From Tulasnella sp. 424 (Eukaryota > Basidiomycota > Agaricomycetes > Cantharellales > Tulasnellaceae): a stretch of 64,000 nucleotides of DNA. How positions within the stretch are numbered: the first letter of the stretch is position 1; the number at the start of each line of letters is the position of its first letter. Shown piece after piece: positions 10,783 through 22,605 of the stretch. Under the pieces are notes generated by a model. It searched no databases. It was not told the DNA's origin and saw only the letters and a program-made list of their open reading frames with translations. The stretch is from assembly GCA_019633425.1 (NCBI GenBank), contig WSUB01000032.1:186001-250000 (forward strand), read 5' to 3'. Made by a program: the position numbers and the translations under genes.

Positions 10783-10911
10783 ATGCGCAAACTTTTCGTC
10801 TTCTGTGAACACCTTGTAGCTATAGTTTGCTTTGTAATATCATAAGCCCGCCCTACAAACTCGCTTGTTGTCTGTGTGGGAAATCTGATCGAATTTGAAA
10901 AATAAACATGG

Positions 10912-11205
10912 CGTGAATACTTTTTCTTCTCGAGGTTACTAGTAACAAAGGCCTATGGAAGTGAGACGAGATGGGAAGTGTGTATAGCAAGGCATCATGT
11001 GGGCCGAAAAACAGAAAGAAAAGGTCGAAACGCATCATCCGTTGAAGTGAGAATTGAAATAGCGTGAATACTTTTTTCTCGAGTCTAGTAACGAACCTCC
11101 TTGGAAGTGAGACGACACGGGAGCTGGGTAGCAAGTCATCATACCGATCGCAGAAAAGAAAGAAAGAATCGAGACGTAGTATCCGTTGGCAGCTAGTGAG
11201 AATAT
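10912..11205. repeat. Diverged tandem repeat, about 150 bp x 2
   Basis: Two adjacent units both begin GCGTGAATACTTTTT (10912 and 11062). They share CTCGAG, the GGAAGTGAGACGA segment, the GCAAG-CATCAT segment and a purine-rich AGAAAGAAA stretch, with many substitutions and small gaps. The second unit overlaps the 3' end of the next gene. Confidence 0.6.
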
Positions 11206-11546
11206 CGGCTACACTTGAACCATTCGCCAAAGAGAAACATGACAGCGTAAACCATAGTGAAGACGGTAACAGAACCGAGGCCAAGAAACGTAATCTCGAA
11301 GAGAAACGGACTGCCAGACCTGTTATCACGGGGTTGAGGAACGGCGACGATGGTCGACGTTGCGTGAGTACCGCCAAGCGCGGGGGGCATAGAATCCCGA
11401 GCGAGTCGATGCCGGTTGTCGAAGGAAGGAGAACTAGATTGGCAGAAGAGGGCGAGAAAAAAGAAGGGCAATGCACTTGTGAACGCCACTTCGTGCCACT
11501 CGCTGCGTAAGCTCGAGGATTTGCAGCTTGCCACGAGCCAGCTCAT
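11193..11546 (-). CDS. Two-span small membrane protein family, divergent member a
   Basis: Open frame of 117 residues from ATG 11546, beginning MSWLVASCKSSS. A hydrophobic segment (SALPFFFLALFC) follows near residue 30. A hydrophilic loop carries THATSTIVAVPQPRDN. A C-terminal hydrophobic segment (ITFLGLGSVTVFTMVYAVMFLF) comes last. The loop motif and the two-span layout match the family at 13.0, 16.4, 18.4, 26.6, 29.7 and 32.9 kb. The frame stays open upstream of 11546, so an extra 5' exon is possible. No characterised family was recognised. Membership rests on the short motif and topology. Confidence 0.45.
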   Translation of the reverse strand: MSWLVASCKSSSLRSEWHEVAFTSALPFFFLALFCQSSSPSFDNRHRLARDSMPPALGGTHATSTIVAVPQPRDNRSGSPFLFEITFLGLGSVTVFTMVYAVMFLFGEWFKCSRYSH

Positions 11547-13047
11547 GGTAGCTGCCCCCGAAACGAGAAGCGGCTGCAAAACCGAAGACAAGAGAGATAG
11601 AGTTTTCGCTTTAGTTTTCGCATCAACGCTAGTGTTAATCACGTACTACGAGTAGGACGTTAAGCCACTCGGATAGGATTCTGGTGATGATGGGAGCCTG
11701 CAAAGACGTTAAGCGGACGCCCGCGCCGGTTACATCGTGCCGAGAGCCCCACCTCGGAGGGAGTCAAGAAAAAAGTCATCGCAGAGAGAACGGAGGAGAG
11801 GGAGCAAAGGGAGCAAAGGGAGATGAGAATGCAATGGTGCTTGGGGATCCGAAGGGGGGCAGAACAGTCGAAAAAAAAAAGGTCTGTGAAGGTGAGAGTA
11901 CTAGAGTGATGATGTCGGCTTGCAACTTGCCGGGACCTTATAAGCTCCTTTCAGTTTCGGAACCGAAATACTGATGGGAGACGTATGGAGATAGTGTAGG
12001 ATCCAGACTCTAGCTCAGGAGCAATGGCCAGGCCTTGGACTGAGGAAAGGAAGGCGCAGTTGTACATAACTCGTGTTGAATGGCGTGTGTCAAGCGTCGG
12101 CGGTGTCCAAAGAAGAGCAAAGACTTTGCCATTCTAGGCACAAGGTTCAATACACTGCGTGTGCTGCTGGGTTGGTGCGCGTTCTTGAGATACGCTGATG
12201 TGCTGGCGGCCTGGGCCTCACTGTTCCATGGAGGAAAGATTCACTCCCGACGACCTTGGGGAAGGAACGGTGGAACACAGCAATTCGTGCCATAGACCCA
12301 CAAGCTGCGACCATACTTGCCTTTGCGGGCCTTGAGGCATTTCCTGGAGGCCAGAGCTTGCTAGGGATGATGGTGTCACTAGGGCGGGAGGGCTTTGCCC
12401 CGGCTTCTAGGTCTAGCCACGAAGCTCGGACGCATGACTGTTGCTTGTGATACTTCAGTGCAAAGCAAATCTGATTGGCAGAGCAAAATCTCAGAACCTC
12501 CAATGAGGAGACAGTGATGTGCCGGTGTTGCCTGGGATGATCGGGTGGACATGTGAGTTCTAGACTCGCGCACACAAATAGCAAATTGCTTTTGCTGTGG
12601 AGGTCGAGACCGTTCCACATAGAACGGTAGAAGGGCGACGATACGAGCAAATTGATTGGTTATCATGAAGGCCAAGGGCATGTAAGTCGGCAGTTTGTTA
12701 CCCAGGCTGTCTATTTGCTGCCGTCGTAGTCACAGGACCTCGGCGCTCGGGCCGATATTGCTCTCACTAAGCCGTTCAAAAGCAAACCTATCTGATCTTG
12801 AACCATAGACCGCATGTTGTCCGTTACGTCCCAATCTTGTCTGCGGCTCCCGCGACAAGGCGCAGAGTGCGCGGTTGGGGGGTTTGGGAACAACGCTAAC
12901 TTGCGCACACGTGAATGCTTAGTCAGCCGGTCCTCTTTCATTTCCGGGCAATTTTGGCCGAACCTCCCGTTCCGAATCCGCTCCGCCGTCCACGAACCTC
13001 AAAGACGGTCGCACGGAATGCGGTGAAGAGATATATTAATAGGGTTA
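11547..13047. other. Gene-poor spacer
   Basis: No frame here has recognisable domains or a plausible exon chain. Short open frames on both strands near 12150-12650 overlap and show no family signature. A short GGGAGCAAA repeat lies at 11798-11825. It could be decayed transposon or gene sequence; nothing firm is seen. Confidence 0.4.
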
Positions 13048-13482
13048 CTAATATAACCGAATTAAATAAGCGAATACAACAAATAAAATGACAAAAGTCC
13101 ACGCGACAGTCCCTCTCCATATGCTAGGAGCCTGGTGGCCCCTTGATGAGTCAGGTGGCTCGGGGATCCTCACGACTGGCAAAAGGGTATGGGTATGGGA
13201 CCGTCTGGGCGCTGAAATGAGAGTGAATGGGTCGTGACCGCTGCAATATTGAGCTTTAGGGCGAGCGCCCCAGACGCAGACGGAAAGGATCAAGATCGAG
13301 GCCGCCATGACAAACAGAAGTGCCAGGTTCAAGGTCGTAGTCACCGTGAAAGAGTGCATCCAAGCCTTATCCATTAATTCAGGCGTAGAAAAATCCTAGG
13401 TCGAAGCCGTTACTCGTGGCGTCTACGTGCACGCACGCCGTGCGGTGAGACTCACATCGTGATTTCTGCCTGGACTGGTCAT
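13048..13482 (-). CDS. Two-span small membrane protein family, divergent member b
   Basis: Two exons, 13456-13482 (MTSPGRNHD) and 13048-13365, phase 0, about 114 residues. An N-terminal span (LALLFVMAASILILSVCVWG) is followed by a hydrophilic loop with VVRIPEPPDS. A C-terminal span (AWTFVILFVVFAYLI) ends the protein. A short first coding exon, two spans and an I-P-x-P loop match the family at 18.4-33.5 kb. It lacks the terminal cysteine. The splice sites GTGAGT and ATAAG are plausible. Function unknown. Confidence 0.5.
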
Positions 13483-16357
13483 GCCGGTGTCAGAAGCCAA
13501 AGCTCGCCCAGAATTCTATTGGGAAGCCACAATAAAAAGTAAGCTTCCGCGAACCGCCGGAACGATGGTGAAGTGTACGTACATTCGCTGGTAGATACAT
13601 TATACTGGTACTTGGAGGGTATCGTCGCAGAGCAATGGAGGATCTTTTGGCTTCTGACCTGGGGTTTCCTCAGTGCTGCCACTGAATAGCATAATTTATA
13701 GATCCTGAAAGGCATACCATAATAAGAAGATTTCCCCATATGAACAGGTTTTGCTACCGGAGGATGAGTGAAGCCCGAACGTTGCCAAGGGGTATCGAAG
13801 TACCGAATGAACCGGTAGGAACCCATGCAGATACAAGCTGCTGAGAGCGAGTAGGTGTAGTCAACCCGCCACTTTTTTTTCGAAACAGAAGGCAAAGAAT
13901 CCGAGCGCGCCGAAGGGGTGGTGCCAGAGTGCAACAATATATCGGCGACACCGATCACGGCGACGAACAGCTCGAAAGCGGCTGGCATAGGCACTTTTTG
14001 CAAACGACCAGATCGGGAAGAAACGCAGTAGAGACGTCTTTTGTTATTATAGACCCAGTCCGATTGCCTCGCATTTGCCCCTCCCGCCCGTATATCGCTG
14101 TTGCGGCGGGGTCGGCCGCGCAGGAACGGTTCCTACAAATCAAGAAGGCTGTACCGTTGTCGGCTGCTTGCTGCACAGTGAATAGACTTTACTTGCTGTT
14201 TCCATCTCGACTGGTGGGCAGGTTTTCAAAGTTTCAGAGCGAACTGCCGCTTCTGGATCGGCACGCCTGGACTGGTTGCCTTCCGCTTCTTTTTGACACC
14301 AGTCAAATGCCAGGTAAATGTCAGGCTGGGGAGGAGAGCTTACGGTCACAGCAAGATGCTCCTCCTTGCTGGGACCTTGAACATTTCATTGCTGCGACAG
14401 TCGTCAAGCAGAGCAAAAGCTGGAACTGGAATGGTATGGCTAGGCTGGCATGCGGTTTCCTTTGAAATAATTGGTGTATTCGGAGGCGCAAGAGTTACCT
14501 TGGCTTCTGGGAGCTGTTTGCTGTCTCGAGTTCATGGACACTCAAACAGACGCGCAAACCTGGGTTCAAGGGAGGACGCGAGGAGGCACAGAGATTTTGT
14601 TTGCACGTGCTTCACCAGTCGAGACCAAAAGCATCTATGAATCGGGCTGGAAAAGGAGCGGGGTTGGTGACAAAAGCTGTTTTCAAACCCGGGTTTATAT
14701 TCTCTGCTCACAAGCGCTTACGCGTCGCCCGACATCTTGCAAGATAACGGCTGGAGACTCAACTCTCGGTCTGGACTGGGAGGAGCAATTTTCCCATGAT
14801 TAAACGAAGGCCTTGGCCGGGATCAGATTAACCTGCACGTTTTCTTTTGTGGGAACGCTTTTGACGGAATAGAGCCCGTTCGGCGGTGGCGCGAGCAATG
14901 GGGTGGTTTTTGTTTGGCCCAGATGATCAAGAGGCTTCGCAGATCCCATAAACCATCTACTTGGCCGCATGTTACCACTTCCCCGAATAACTCATGCTGG
15001 ATATGCCCTGTCCTCAGCGTGGGTCGTTCATTCATAGCGCTCTGCATTTGTCGCCGACACCTGCGTTAGGGCAGGCGGAGTGATAATATGGAGGAGTAAA
15101 AGCGCCCGGGTGTCAATTAAGACCAGCTAAAACCATCGGTCAACTTCAAATAAAGAATCTCTTATATAATATAATATGATATCATCCTATTAGATTTAAT
15201 GGATTATTCTGCAAACGATAAGCACAGTACTTCTTCTACGCTGCCAACTACTATCGAACTGCAAGGAAAGACTTATAAGTGAGAAACCGATCATGTTACC
15301 GCTATCTTAGTAGAGGTTTCTTAAAGTGGGTTTAGGTGGGGAGGCTTGAATCTCCCCCAGCCATGCGGCTTCTGAGCTCCTCACGTGATACGGAATTATA
15401 TTTCGATGTTCACGACATGCCAAGCATGCGTAATGCAGAATCTGACAGGAGAATGTAAGGGGAACGAGACAAAGCTTGCGAACGAATCATTTGACATGCA
15501 TGGAAAAAAATGGGAGCGGGCGGGGAGGTTCCTTTCAATTTCCGGATTAGGTAGTTCCTTATCGCCGGCCTGGCCACTTAGCGACAAATGATACTAGCGC
15601 GAACCTGGGGTAAACGTGATGGCCGACGGATACTTACAGTTTTGGTAACTATTATCGAGCCTCACGTTAACTGTAGTTCTGAGCGCCCCGGGGCTCCGAA
15701 TTGGACGAACGTAATGCAATCTCACGGAAGGACCGATCGTAATGTGCGCGAGAGGTTATTCTTCCTGCCACCCAGCGAAGGGCAAAGCTGGGGTTAATCG
15801 AGCAGATCTTCCTGTACTAATCCGCAAATAACGATGGAAGCTTTTGCCTGTCAAGTCCAAGAAGGAATAGTGGCCGGAAAAGCGAACGGATGGTTTAGAG
15901 AAAGGATGGACGGCCAGTTCGTGCGCCTTGCTGGGTCTCGGCCACCCATGAGAAGAGCGTCCAGCTTTGGTGGATCGATGGGTGAGCCGTAACTGAATAG
16001 ACCTGTCAACGGCAGCTCGTAAGCTGGAACTTCTTGCAGACTTAGAATAGGGAACTGTCAAGGCCCTAGAAAGGTTTGACCGGCTTTGTGTTGGCTTATC
16101 AGCCTAGGTTGAGTCCTTGGATGGAGAACGGAGTGAAAATGAGAAATTTCACATAAGGAAAAGGTTTAGACCCATCGAAATGATTGTGTGCGAATATCCA
16201 CGCACAGTTGGCTGTGACCACTCTCTTTGAGAAGGTGAAACGTGCCGGTCGGGAAACCGGACACCGATCGTCCCACGCGTTGCATCTCTCCAGCGTAGAC
16301 ATAGGGTGACACCAACAAGTACTAGTACTGCAGATCCTACCTACACATTGCCGAACA
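13483..16357. other. Gene-poor region with no supported gene
   Basis: A minus-strand open frame at 13479-14003 has one hydrophobic N-terminal segment but no identifiable domain and no consistent exon chain. An AT-rich patch lies at 15160-15185. From about 15830 rightward the DNA aligns with 24570 onward, so the right end of this stretch belongs to a large duplicated block. Confidence 0.4.
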
Positions 16358-16744
16358 TCAAATCCAGAGGTAGCTACCACAAAAAGAATGAAGAACAAGC
16401 GCAAAAAAGAGACCAACTAGAACCAGATCGATTTTGAAAATGGAGAATTGTGAACGGCGTTGACATTCGGAATGAGTGGACTCCGGGACGAGCACAACAA
16501 AATAAGCGGCATGGCGCAGATCAAGTGGACTTGTTAACTTGAGAGAGCTTGAACGGCTGGGGCGAGGCTCGCTAAAAGCTGCGATAATGAGGACAACCAG
16601 GGGGATCATAAGAGAGACTCCCTCGAAGATCTGCTGAGGAAACTCCGTCAGCGCAAATAGAGAAGGTTATCCGTTAGCTTGTCCAACGCCACTCACAGCG
16701 ACGGGAGTGAAATTTTTGATGGTAACAACAATGTCAAGTGGCAT
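16358..16744 (-). CDS. Two-span small membrane protein family, divergent member c
   Basis: Exons 16697-16744 (MPLDIVVTIKNFTPVA) and 16358-16630, phase 0, 106 residues. The first span is LMIPLVVLIIAAF. The loop contains RHAAYFVVLVPESTHSE, close to the RHAASSVVAIPPP loop of the gene at 18375. The second span is LVLVGLFFALVL. Splice borders are GTGAGT and CTCAG. A decayed copy sits at 25062-25230 in the duplicated block. Function unknown; membership is inferred from the loop motif, exon layout and topology. Confidence 0.5.
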
Positions 16745-18374
16745 CAGATGAGAGACAGAGCTCTAAGGTTTGTTGTGAATAAGGAGCTGAATCGAGATCA
16801 CGACCGAGGGAATCCGCGATATTCGTGAGGGGGTGGTTTCGGGCTCAGCTGGTTGCTTAAAGGCTCGGAGGATGAGCAATTATATCGGTTTTTATGGATT
16901 TCCAGAAGAAAAATGCCGTATATGATGGCCGAGATATGCTTTGAGGCGTGGAATTGGCCTAGTGGATCCAGGAAAGGAGGACTTCCTCATGCGAAGGCCG
17001 GAGCATCGACATACAAAGTCTTCTTTGATTTACCAGACGTCAGGGTCTACTTCCTACGGGATAACGTTAAATCCTAGTCGAGACAAGACACGCCGTACTT
17101 TAGAGAACGTTGCATTCTGTCTTCGCAAATGTAGAGAATCATCTGCTCCGCTTTTTGGTTGAGCATCGCCTGCAAACTAGCCTCGTCAGGATATCTCCGT
17201 AACCAATAGAAGAACGCCCGCTCTCAAGGGTAGAGAAATTACGATAAGTTGGAGCTGTATGGAAGTTGGGCGTGTGGCGTAGATTGGTCGACGCCGCGCT
17301 TCAAGTCTAACAGGGTAACACGTGCCGATTATTGCAACCTAGTAGGGTGCAGCTTCTGTGCCTGATCAGCTCCGCAATAACCGCAACCCTGACCTTAGAC
17401 CCGATTGGGCGCTTACCAGCAGGATGATGCATACGGCTGCATACGGTTGCTATCCCTAAGAGAAGCATCCCTTTATAAAGATGCAGCTTCGGTCGAACAA
17501 GAGGGGGGCACCCTTCTAAACTCTTTTCGGGCGCTCATCGTCACCTGCATGAAGATGCGGATCCTAAATTCATTCATGGGGTCAGCCTTATTGTAGAAGG
17601 CATCGTCTTTAAGTGGCTCTGTAGAGAGGGAGGATGGTAGGATCTCGCAGGTTGAACCTTTGGACCTTGGTAAAGTGACGTTCGGCATCCAAAACGTCAA
17701 CATTCCCCTCCTTGCCGGTCTTTCCTTTCCCGTATTAGACCTGATTCCGTCTCCCCGACATCTGTTTGGACTATAACAGCTCCACTAAATGTATTTGATA
17801 TCTCACGAAGTCTCTTGAGATATCTTGAGTATGGCACCGCCTTGAGCGCATATTACCTGTGTTTAGAAGCGAGGCAAGTCCACCTTACACGACTCGAACT
17901 ACTCTTGCTAGTGATTGGAGGCAGTGAATAATTTGGCGCGTTTTCTGTTGACTCTGTTCGGAGCCAATCCTGGGCGCATCTTCACGGTTACCAAAGTTCT
18001 GGGAGGCGAGCTTGTGGCCAAAGGTTCACTTGCGCGTCGGTGCGATTTTGGCTCAGTCCGTGGAGAGCCTAGTGAGATTTGCCCAGCGGCGCAGCAAGCC
18101 ATGGCCGTCCAGGTCGAATCAAGCGCTCTCGTTACCAGTGCATTGGGTCATAGATGAGAGGAATGAAGCGGACCGCTCCTCTCGACCGAGTCGCTTCCCC
18201 ACCATGGGCTAGCCGTGCTTGTGGCTGCACGTACGTCATCTTCCTCTTCCGCGAACGTAAGCGAGACAACTTAGGGAGGCCGGAACAAAACGCTAGCCTT
18301 GAACGTCTGATCTATGGACTAACGACACGTTAAGGAGATCAATGTCGGTCCGCCAAAGAGATAAATCTAACTAC
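16745..18374. other. Spacer within duplicated block
   Basis: No supported gene. The stretch 17000-17420 aligns with 25247-25620 in the right-hand block. Open frames here are short and not conserved between the two copies, which argues against coding. Confidence 0.45.
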
Positions 18375-18890
18375 CTAACACTGAGCAGGAAGAATAGCCA
18401 AGATAAAAAACATGACAGATACCAATAATTCAAAAATAGCGACATGACTCCGGGCACCTCGGTCGTTAGTCGTTGCGTTCTCGACAGCCGGTGGTGGAAT
18501 CGCCACCACGGAAGATGCGGCGTGACGAAAACCCGGCGAGCTAGTTGCAAGGACATTCACCGTAGGCGAGTTTACCCCATCCTCACATGACCACAAGCAA
18601 GCTGAAAATGGGAGTACGAAGCCATAGATAATAAAGGCGAGCAAGATGATGCTCGGGGGCGAGGAAGCGATCGAATCAACTAGTGACTAACGGAACGTAC
18701 GAGCTCATGAGAAGAGATGCCCAGCATCAATCAAACATCCACTTACTTTGACGAGAAAGCAGTGGTTGAACGCCGTAACGTCCCGAAATGCTGCAAGTCT
18801 GTCGGCGGACTGTTTGTAGACGTCAGATATGAGATGAATGGAAAGGTAATATAGAAAGGAAGGTCGTGCCTTTAGAAAAGATGAGAACAT
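18375..18890 (-). CDS. Two-span small membrane protein, core copy 1
   Basis: Exons 18870-18890 (MFSSFLK), 18747-18809 and 18375-18686, all phase 0, 131 residues. The first intron has a GC donor (GCACGA); the second is GTAAGT to GTTAG. Exon 3 holds a first span (IILLAFIIYGFVLPFSACLW), a polar loop with RHAASSVVAIPPPAVEN, a second span (FELLVSVMFFILAIL) and a terminal cysteine. The same seven-codon, 21-codon and about 104-codon exon pattern recurs at 26.6, 29.7 and 32.9 kb. No known family was recognised. It is probably an integral membrane protein. The terminal Cys is not a CAAX box. Confidence 0.6.
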
Positions 18891-20540
18891 TAGTGCTAGC
18901 CTGCGAGTCGGAGTATAGTGCGATGGCGAGTTGGCCGGACTACGTATAGGGTGGATGGAACCCGTTACTTATGAGTATTTAGGTCGGCTGATGAGGGGCT
19001 TTTATATCGTTGATGGCTGTGACTTTGAACAGCACTCAGCAGACAGAAACCAGTAAGGGAAAGGCTCCATGGAAGGTTTTACTGCGAGGAAACTTCCCTG
19101 ATTCACCGCTCGGTCTGAGGGGAGTCGTTAGCACAAGGAGTGCTTAGGGGCTTACATTACAGATCGGGGTCGCGCGCTGGCCGCCGAAAGTTGCGTGGCT
19201 GCCGTACGCCCGCATCATCCCATGGGAAGTGCCGGGAGTTGGGGGATCGCTCCACTGCACGGTATTGCATTAGCCTCCGCTTCGAACACCGAGTGATCTC
19301 TGTGGAAGAATGCACGACCAACAATGCATTGCGAATCGTAGAAGTTTACACGGTTGCATGGGATGAGAAGCTCAGAGGTCTTGCGTTACAGAAAAATAGT
19401 GACAACATCAGTGCAGGAATCACCGAACGGCTCTGGAGCTTGTAGTGAACTTCCATGGCTTCCTGAAAGGCATTTCCATATGTACAGCGTCTAGCTACCT
19501 GAATTCCAACTCGTTCACGCTCCGGATACTAAAATATGACGGTGCACCGGTGGCCGATCGTGTATCGCGCCAGTTCATCGACGAGCGTTCCGATCTACCG
19601 GTACGGCGAAGGGCTCCTTGTAGCTGTTGGGCGATAATATTCTAGGCCAAGCTTGGCCAGGGCACATGGTGTCGACATGTAACGTAAGCATGCAGCGCTT
19701 ACGCCTTGCCGCTCCAAAAGTATGACATATTGGTCACATTCGAGCGGCTATATCTCGCTTCGCTTCACTATCTCTCACCTGTACTCTGGACGACGGGGTT
19801 TATGGCTGATTTTAGCTAGTACTTGGTATATTTGCAGGTTGCGCGGTTGCAGAGATAATATTTGCTCTCTGATACGCCTCTCAACGGCCTCCGAGGCACT
19901 GAGAACCAGCAAGAATTAATCTACCTTATTGTCGTCCTGTTGATACCTTGCCTGTTTCGCGTAGACACGGGCACCGGGTCAACCTCGTGAAGAATGCGAA
20001 GATTCCCTGTGAGTGCGTGTGTGCGAGCAAGATCATTCCATACACGGACAAGTCCGCTGGCCTTTCACCCTTGACCACGGCTAATAGATCTAGAAACGTT
20101 TCTATCACGCTTTGGATCGGGCGACTTGTACCATAGGATGGGACTGAGCATAACCTTGTGCGGTTGATACGTTGATCAGATCTTCTCTTGCACGTACTCA
20201 AAATATCAAGATCGGGCGGACTTGCCACATTGGGTTGTATCCGTCGAGCTACGTCGAGCTTCGGGATGTGCGGTGAGAGCGGACCTGTGCATCGTCCATC
20301 CGGAACTTCTTAACACACGACATATCTTGCGGATAATCACGAGAGCGAATTGAGCGCAAAACACAGCAAAAGCACGAATTGCTCGAAAAGATATCTATTT
20401 GTCGGATGTAAGGGTTTATCAGGTGAGGGCTTTACGTCATGTAATCCAACCGCTCAGATATGTAATAGGTTCTGTACTCCTCATCCCATCCACACACGTC
20501 ACCCTCCATATAGTATCTGCATAGAACATATCCCCAATCA
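18891..20540. other. Spacer between two-span gene and bestrophin relic
   Basis: No gene supported. The part near 20185-20290 aligns with 28198-28322, and 20395-20540 aligns with the 3' flanks of the bestrophin copies at 31.6 and 34.8 kb. It is therefore duplicated intergenic DNA. Confidence 0.5.
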
Positions 20541-22320
20541 TCAAGCCGACTGTGGCATCCCCCGCCCCCCTTTCCTCAATACCGCCGGTTCACCTCTCTC
20601 CATCCACTCCTGCGGAGTCAGCGGATCATTATTCTTCCCAAACAGGTCGTTATTGTCGGGACTGAGCGCCCGACCTTCGAAGCCTGGAGGTGGACGAGAT
20701 GTCAAAGCAGCAAGCTCAATGCGGATGTTTCGGGTGAAGTGGTCGAGGTCGAGGTTGTTTATATCATAGCCGAAGGGATCTAGTTAGGAGAGAAACGTGA
20801 GTCTGTAAGGGAGGAGTTGTTTGGGTCAACGGTAAGAACGACATACTCTCGATCTCCTCTCCTGCAGCGAGGAAACCAAATAAGACGAACGCCTACATAG
20901 AACCCGTGTTTAGAAAGCCCATCCGGCCCTTAAATTAAAGTCACAACGCACCACAATGGCTGTTGCAGGAATTGTGGAGTAATAGAAGGTAGTCCACTAT
21001 TGGAAAGGCTGATCCAGAAATTGTGAGCGAGTCAGCAATTCTGGCAAGTGACACATAAGGTAGTGGCTTATTCTAATCAATGAACCCCCCTCAGAGAAAC
21101 CCCCGCGGCGACCCCTTCCGATCGGAAGGTGTGCTGACTAATTCAGCACCTCGGATGACGCCGTCAGAGGAGTTTGCCAAGGGGGTAAGGGTCCTAACAC
21201 CTTCCCGTCACCTCAGCCGATGTGAACGAGCTGTCGGTGCCAGGGACCAGAGAGGTCGCAGTCCTGACTGGCGCGTTAGCTGCCGTTGTCGACGATGGCC
21301 AGGACTGCAGAGGTGGCACACGGCCGTCATATAATCGTACATAACAAAGGTCTCTCCTCTGTGCTTGCTTTAATTAAAAAACTCAAAATTTGTCAAACCA
21401 GCCGTGTATGGCAGTCAGTGTTGGATGTCATCACCGCACCCGCTGTCTGTCGGCGCTCAAAACACACATAGACTTAGCCAAGCATTTACGGTACAAGCTA
21501 TTATCCATTTCTAGATACCGGTCTAACAACCTACATACAATCGTCAATCGCCGCGCACTGTCTCCGTGGTCGTGGCCATCGTCAACAGCGACAACCAACA
21601 TGCCAGTCAGGACTGTGACGTGCGGCAGCTGGTCCCTGGCACATCCGGCTCATTCACATCGGCTGAGGTGACGGGAAGGTGTGAGGACCCTTACCCCCTT
21701 GGCAAACTCCTCTGACGGCATCACCCGAGGTGCTGAATTAGTCAGCACACCTTCCGATCGGAAGGGGTCGCCACGGGGGTTTCTCCGAGGGGGGTCGCTG
21801 ATTAGAATAAGCCGTAAGGTAGTTCCCATGTCATACCAAAAGAGTCACGAATATCGTTGCGACCGCCCAAAAGTGGGTGGTGTAAGAGAATGGTATGGGC
21901 GTAGTCAGGACCCGCTCAAGGCCTGGTAATGAATCCGATAACAAGTTTAGGTGGGCGAGAAGTTCATCTAAGAATGCCAAGAAATTCGGTCAGTCGCGTG
22001 CTGTGATAATCCACAGAGGCGAACGTACTGAGGGTTAGCTCGTCGGATATTTTACGGCGTTGAATCTCAGCGATGTACGAGCTCTAGCGCCATAGAAACC
22101 CAGTCAACCAGAGCCTAACTCTGCCCATACGCAACATCAATAGCTCACCAAATAAAACGTAATCTCCAACGGGATATTATGATTGACGTTCCCAGCTTTT
22201 GCTTTGAGTCAACTCACGAGGAACATGAATCCAAATAGTCATCGCCAACACCCGATTGGCCAGAGCAATCAATGACCAATAGCGTCTTAATCCCGCTGTC
22301 GCACGGCCAGAGGTAAGCCA
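20541..22320 (-). pseudogene. Bestrophin pseudogene 1 (internal deletion, transposon insertion)
   Basis: The minus strand preserves the last exon (HFTRN, LTSRPPPGFEGRALSPDNN, PLTPQEWMERGE), then pieces of the preceding exons, and finally the RYWSLIALANRVLAMTIWIHVPRE segment of the channel core. Compared with the intact gene at 34948-37302, most of the long fifth exon, the fourth exon and everything upstream of the core are missing. A 750-bp inverted-repeat element interrupts one intron. It joins directly to a broken two-span gene at about 22430. Confidence 0.85.
21065..21814. mobile_element. Non-autonomous TIR element, Mutator-like (750 bp)
   Basis: Long terminal inverted repeats of about 240 bp (21065-21301 and 21573-21814) begin GGCTTATTCTAATCA and share the ACCCCTTCCGATCGGAAGG palindrome. 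The element is flanked by the direct repeat TAAGGTAGT (21056-21064 and 21815-21823). A nine-base target duplication with long TIRs is characteristic of Mutator-like elements. The 270-bp core has no transposase frame. It sits in an intron of bestrophin pseudogene 1; the intact gene lacks it. Confidence 0.85.
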
Positions 22321-22439
22321 AGGATAGAGGCGTGAGGCCAGCGATGCCGAAAGCGAACGAAACGGCGCCCGGCAGCGTAACCTAAGCAAATCAACCATCG
22401 ACTGGCGAGATATGTGAGCCCAGTCAAGGGAAATACCCA

Positions 22440-22605
22440 GAATTAATCCAGCACCCACTTAATCTGACGAGAACGCAGTGGTTGAATATCACGATACCCG
22501 ACAGTGCTGAAGGTTTGTCGGCGAATTGTTCACAGAACGTCAGATATGATAGATCGCAAAGATATATGAAAAGGGAGGCTTTGCCTCTGGAAAAGCTTGA
22601 AACAT
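22440..22605 (-). pseudogene. Broken two-span gene joined to bestrophin relic
   Basis: The first exon (22585-22605, MFQAFPE, GC donor) and second exon (about 22457-22519, ending FNHCVLVR) match the family. The acceptor before exon 2 reads AA instead of AG, and the donor after it reads TTAAGT instead of GTAAGT. The third exon, with both membrane spans, is absent, replaced by bestrophin core sequence. Confidence 0.75.

Larger units (their letters stand above)
15830..20780. repeat. Large diverged segmental duplication, left block
   Basis: Matches 24560-28870 in the same order. Shared landmarks are the GAAGAGCGTCCA region (15952 and 24648), the GAGAAGG-ACCGGACA region (16230 and 24910), the GATTTACCAG region (17028 and 25259), GTGCAGCTTCTGTGCCTGATC (17347 and 25588), the two-span genes (18375 and 26551) and the bestrophin last exon (20541 and 28556). 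The offset drifts from about 8.7 to 8.0 kb through indels. Confidence 0.7.

Noticed and set aside
12147..12650. Minus-strand frame of 167 codons as a gene
   Set aside because: No domain, no codon or residue pattern better than the competing frames, and no conserved copy in the duplicated blocks.
13479..14003. Possible methyltransferase-like membrane protein
   Set aside because: Only one hydrophobic segment and no catalytic or family motif; exon chain could not be built.
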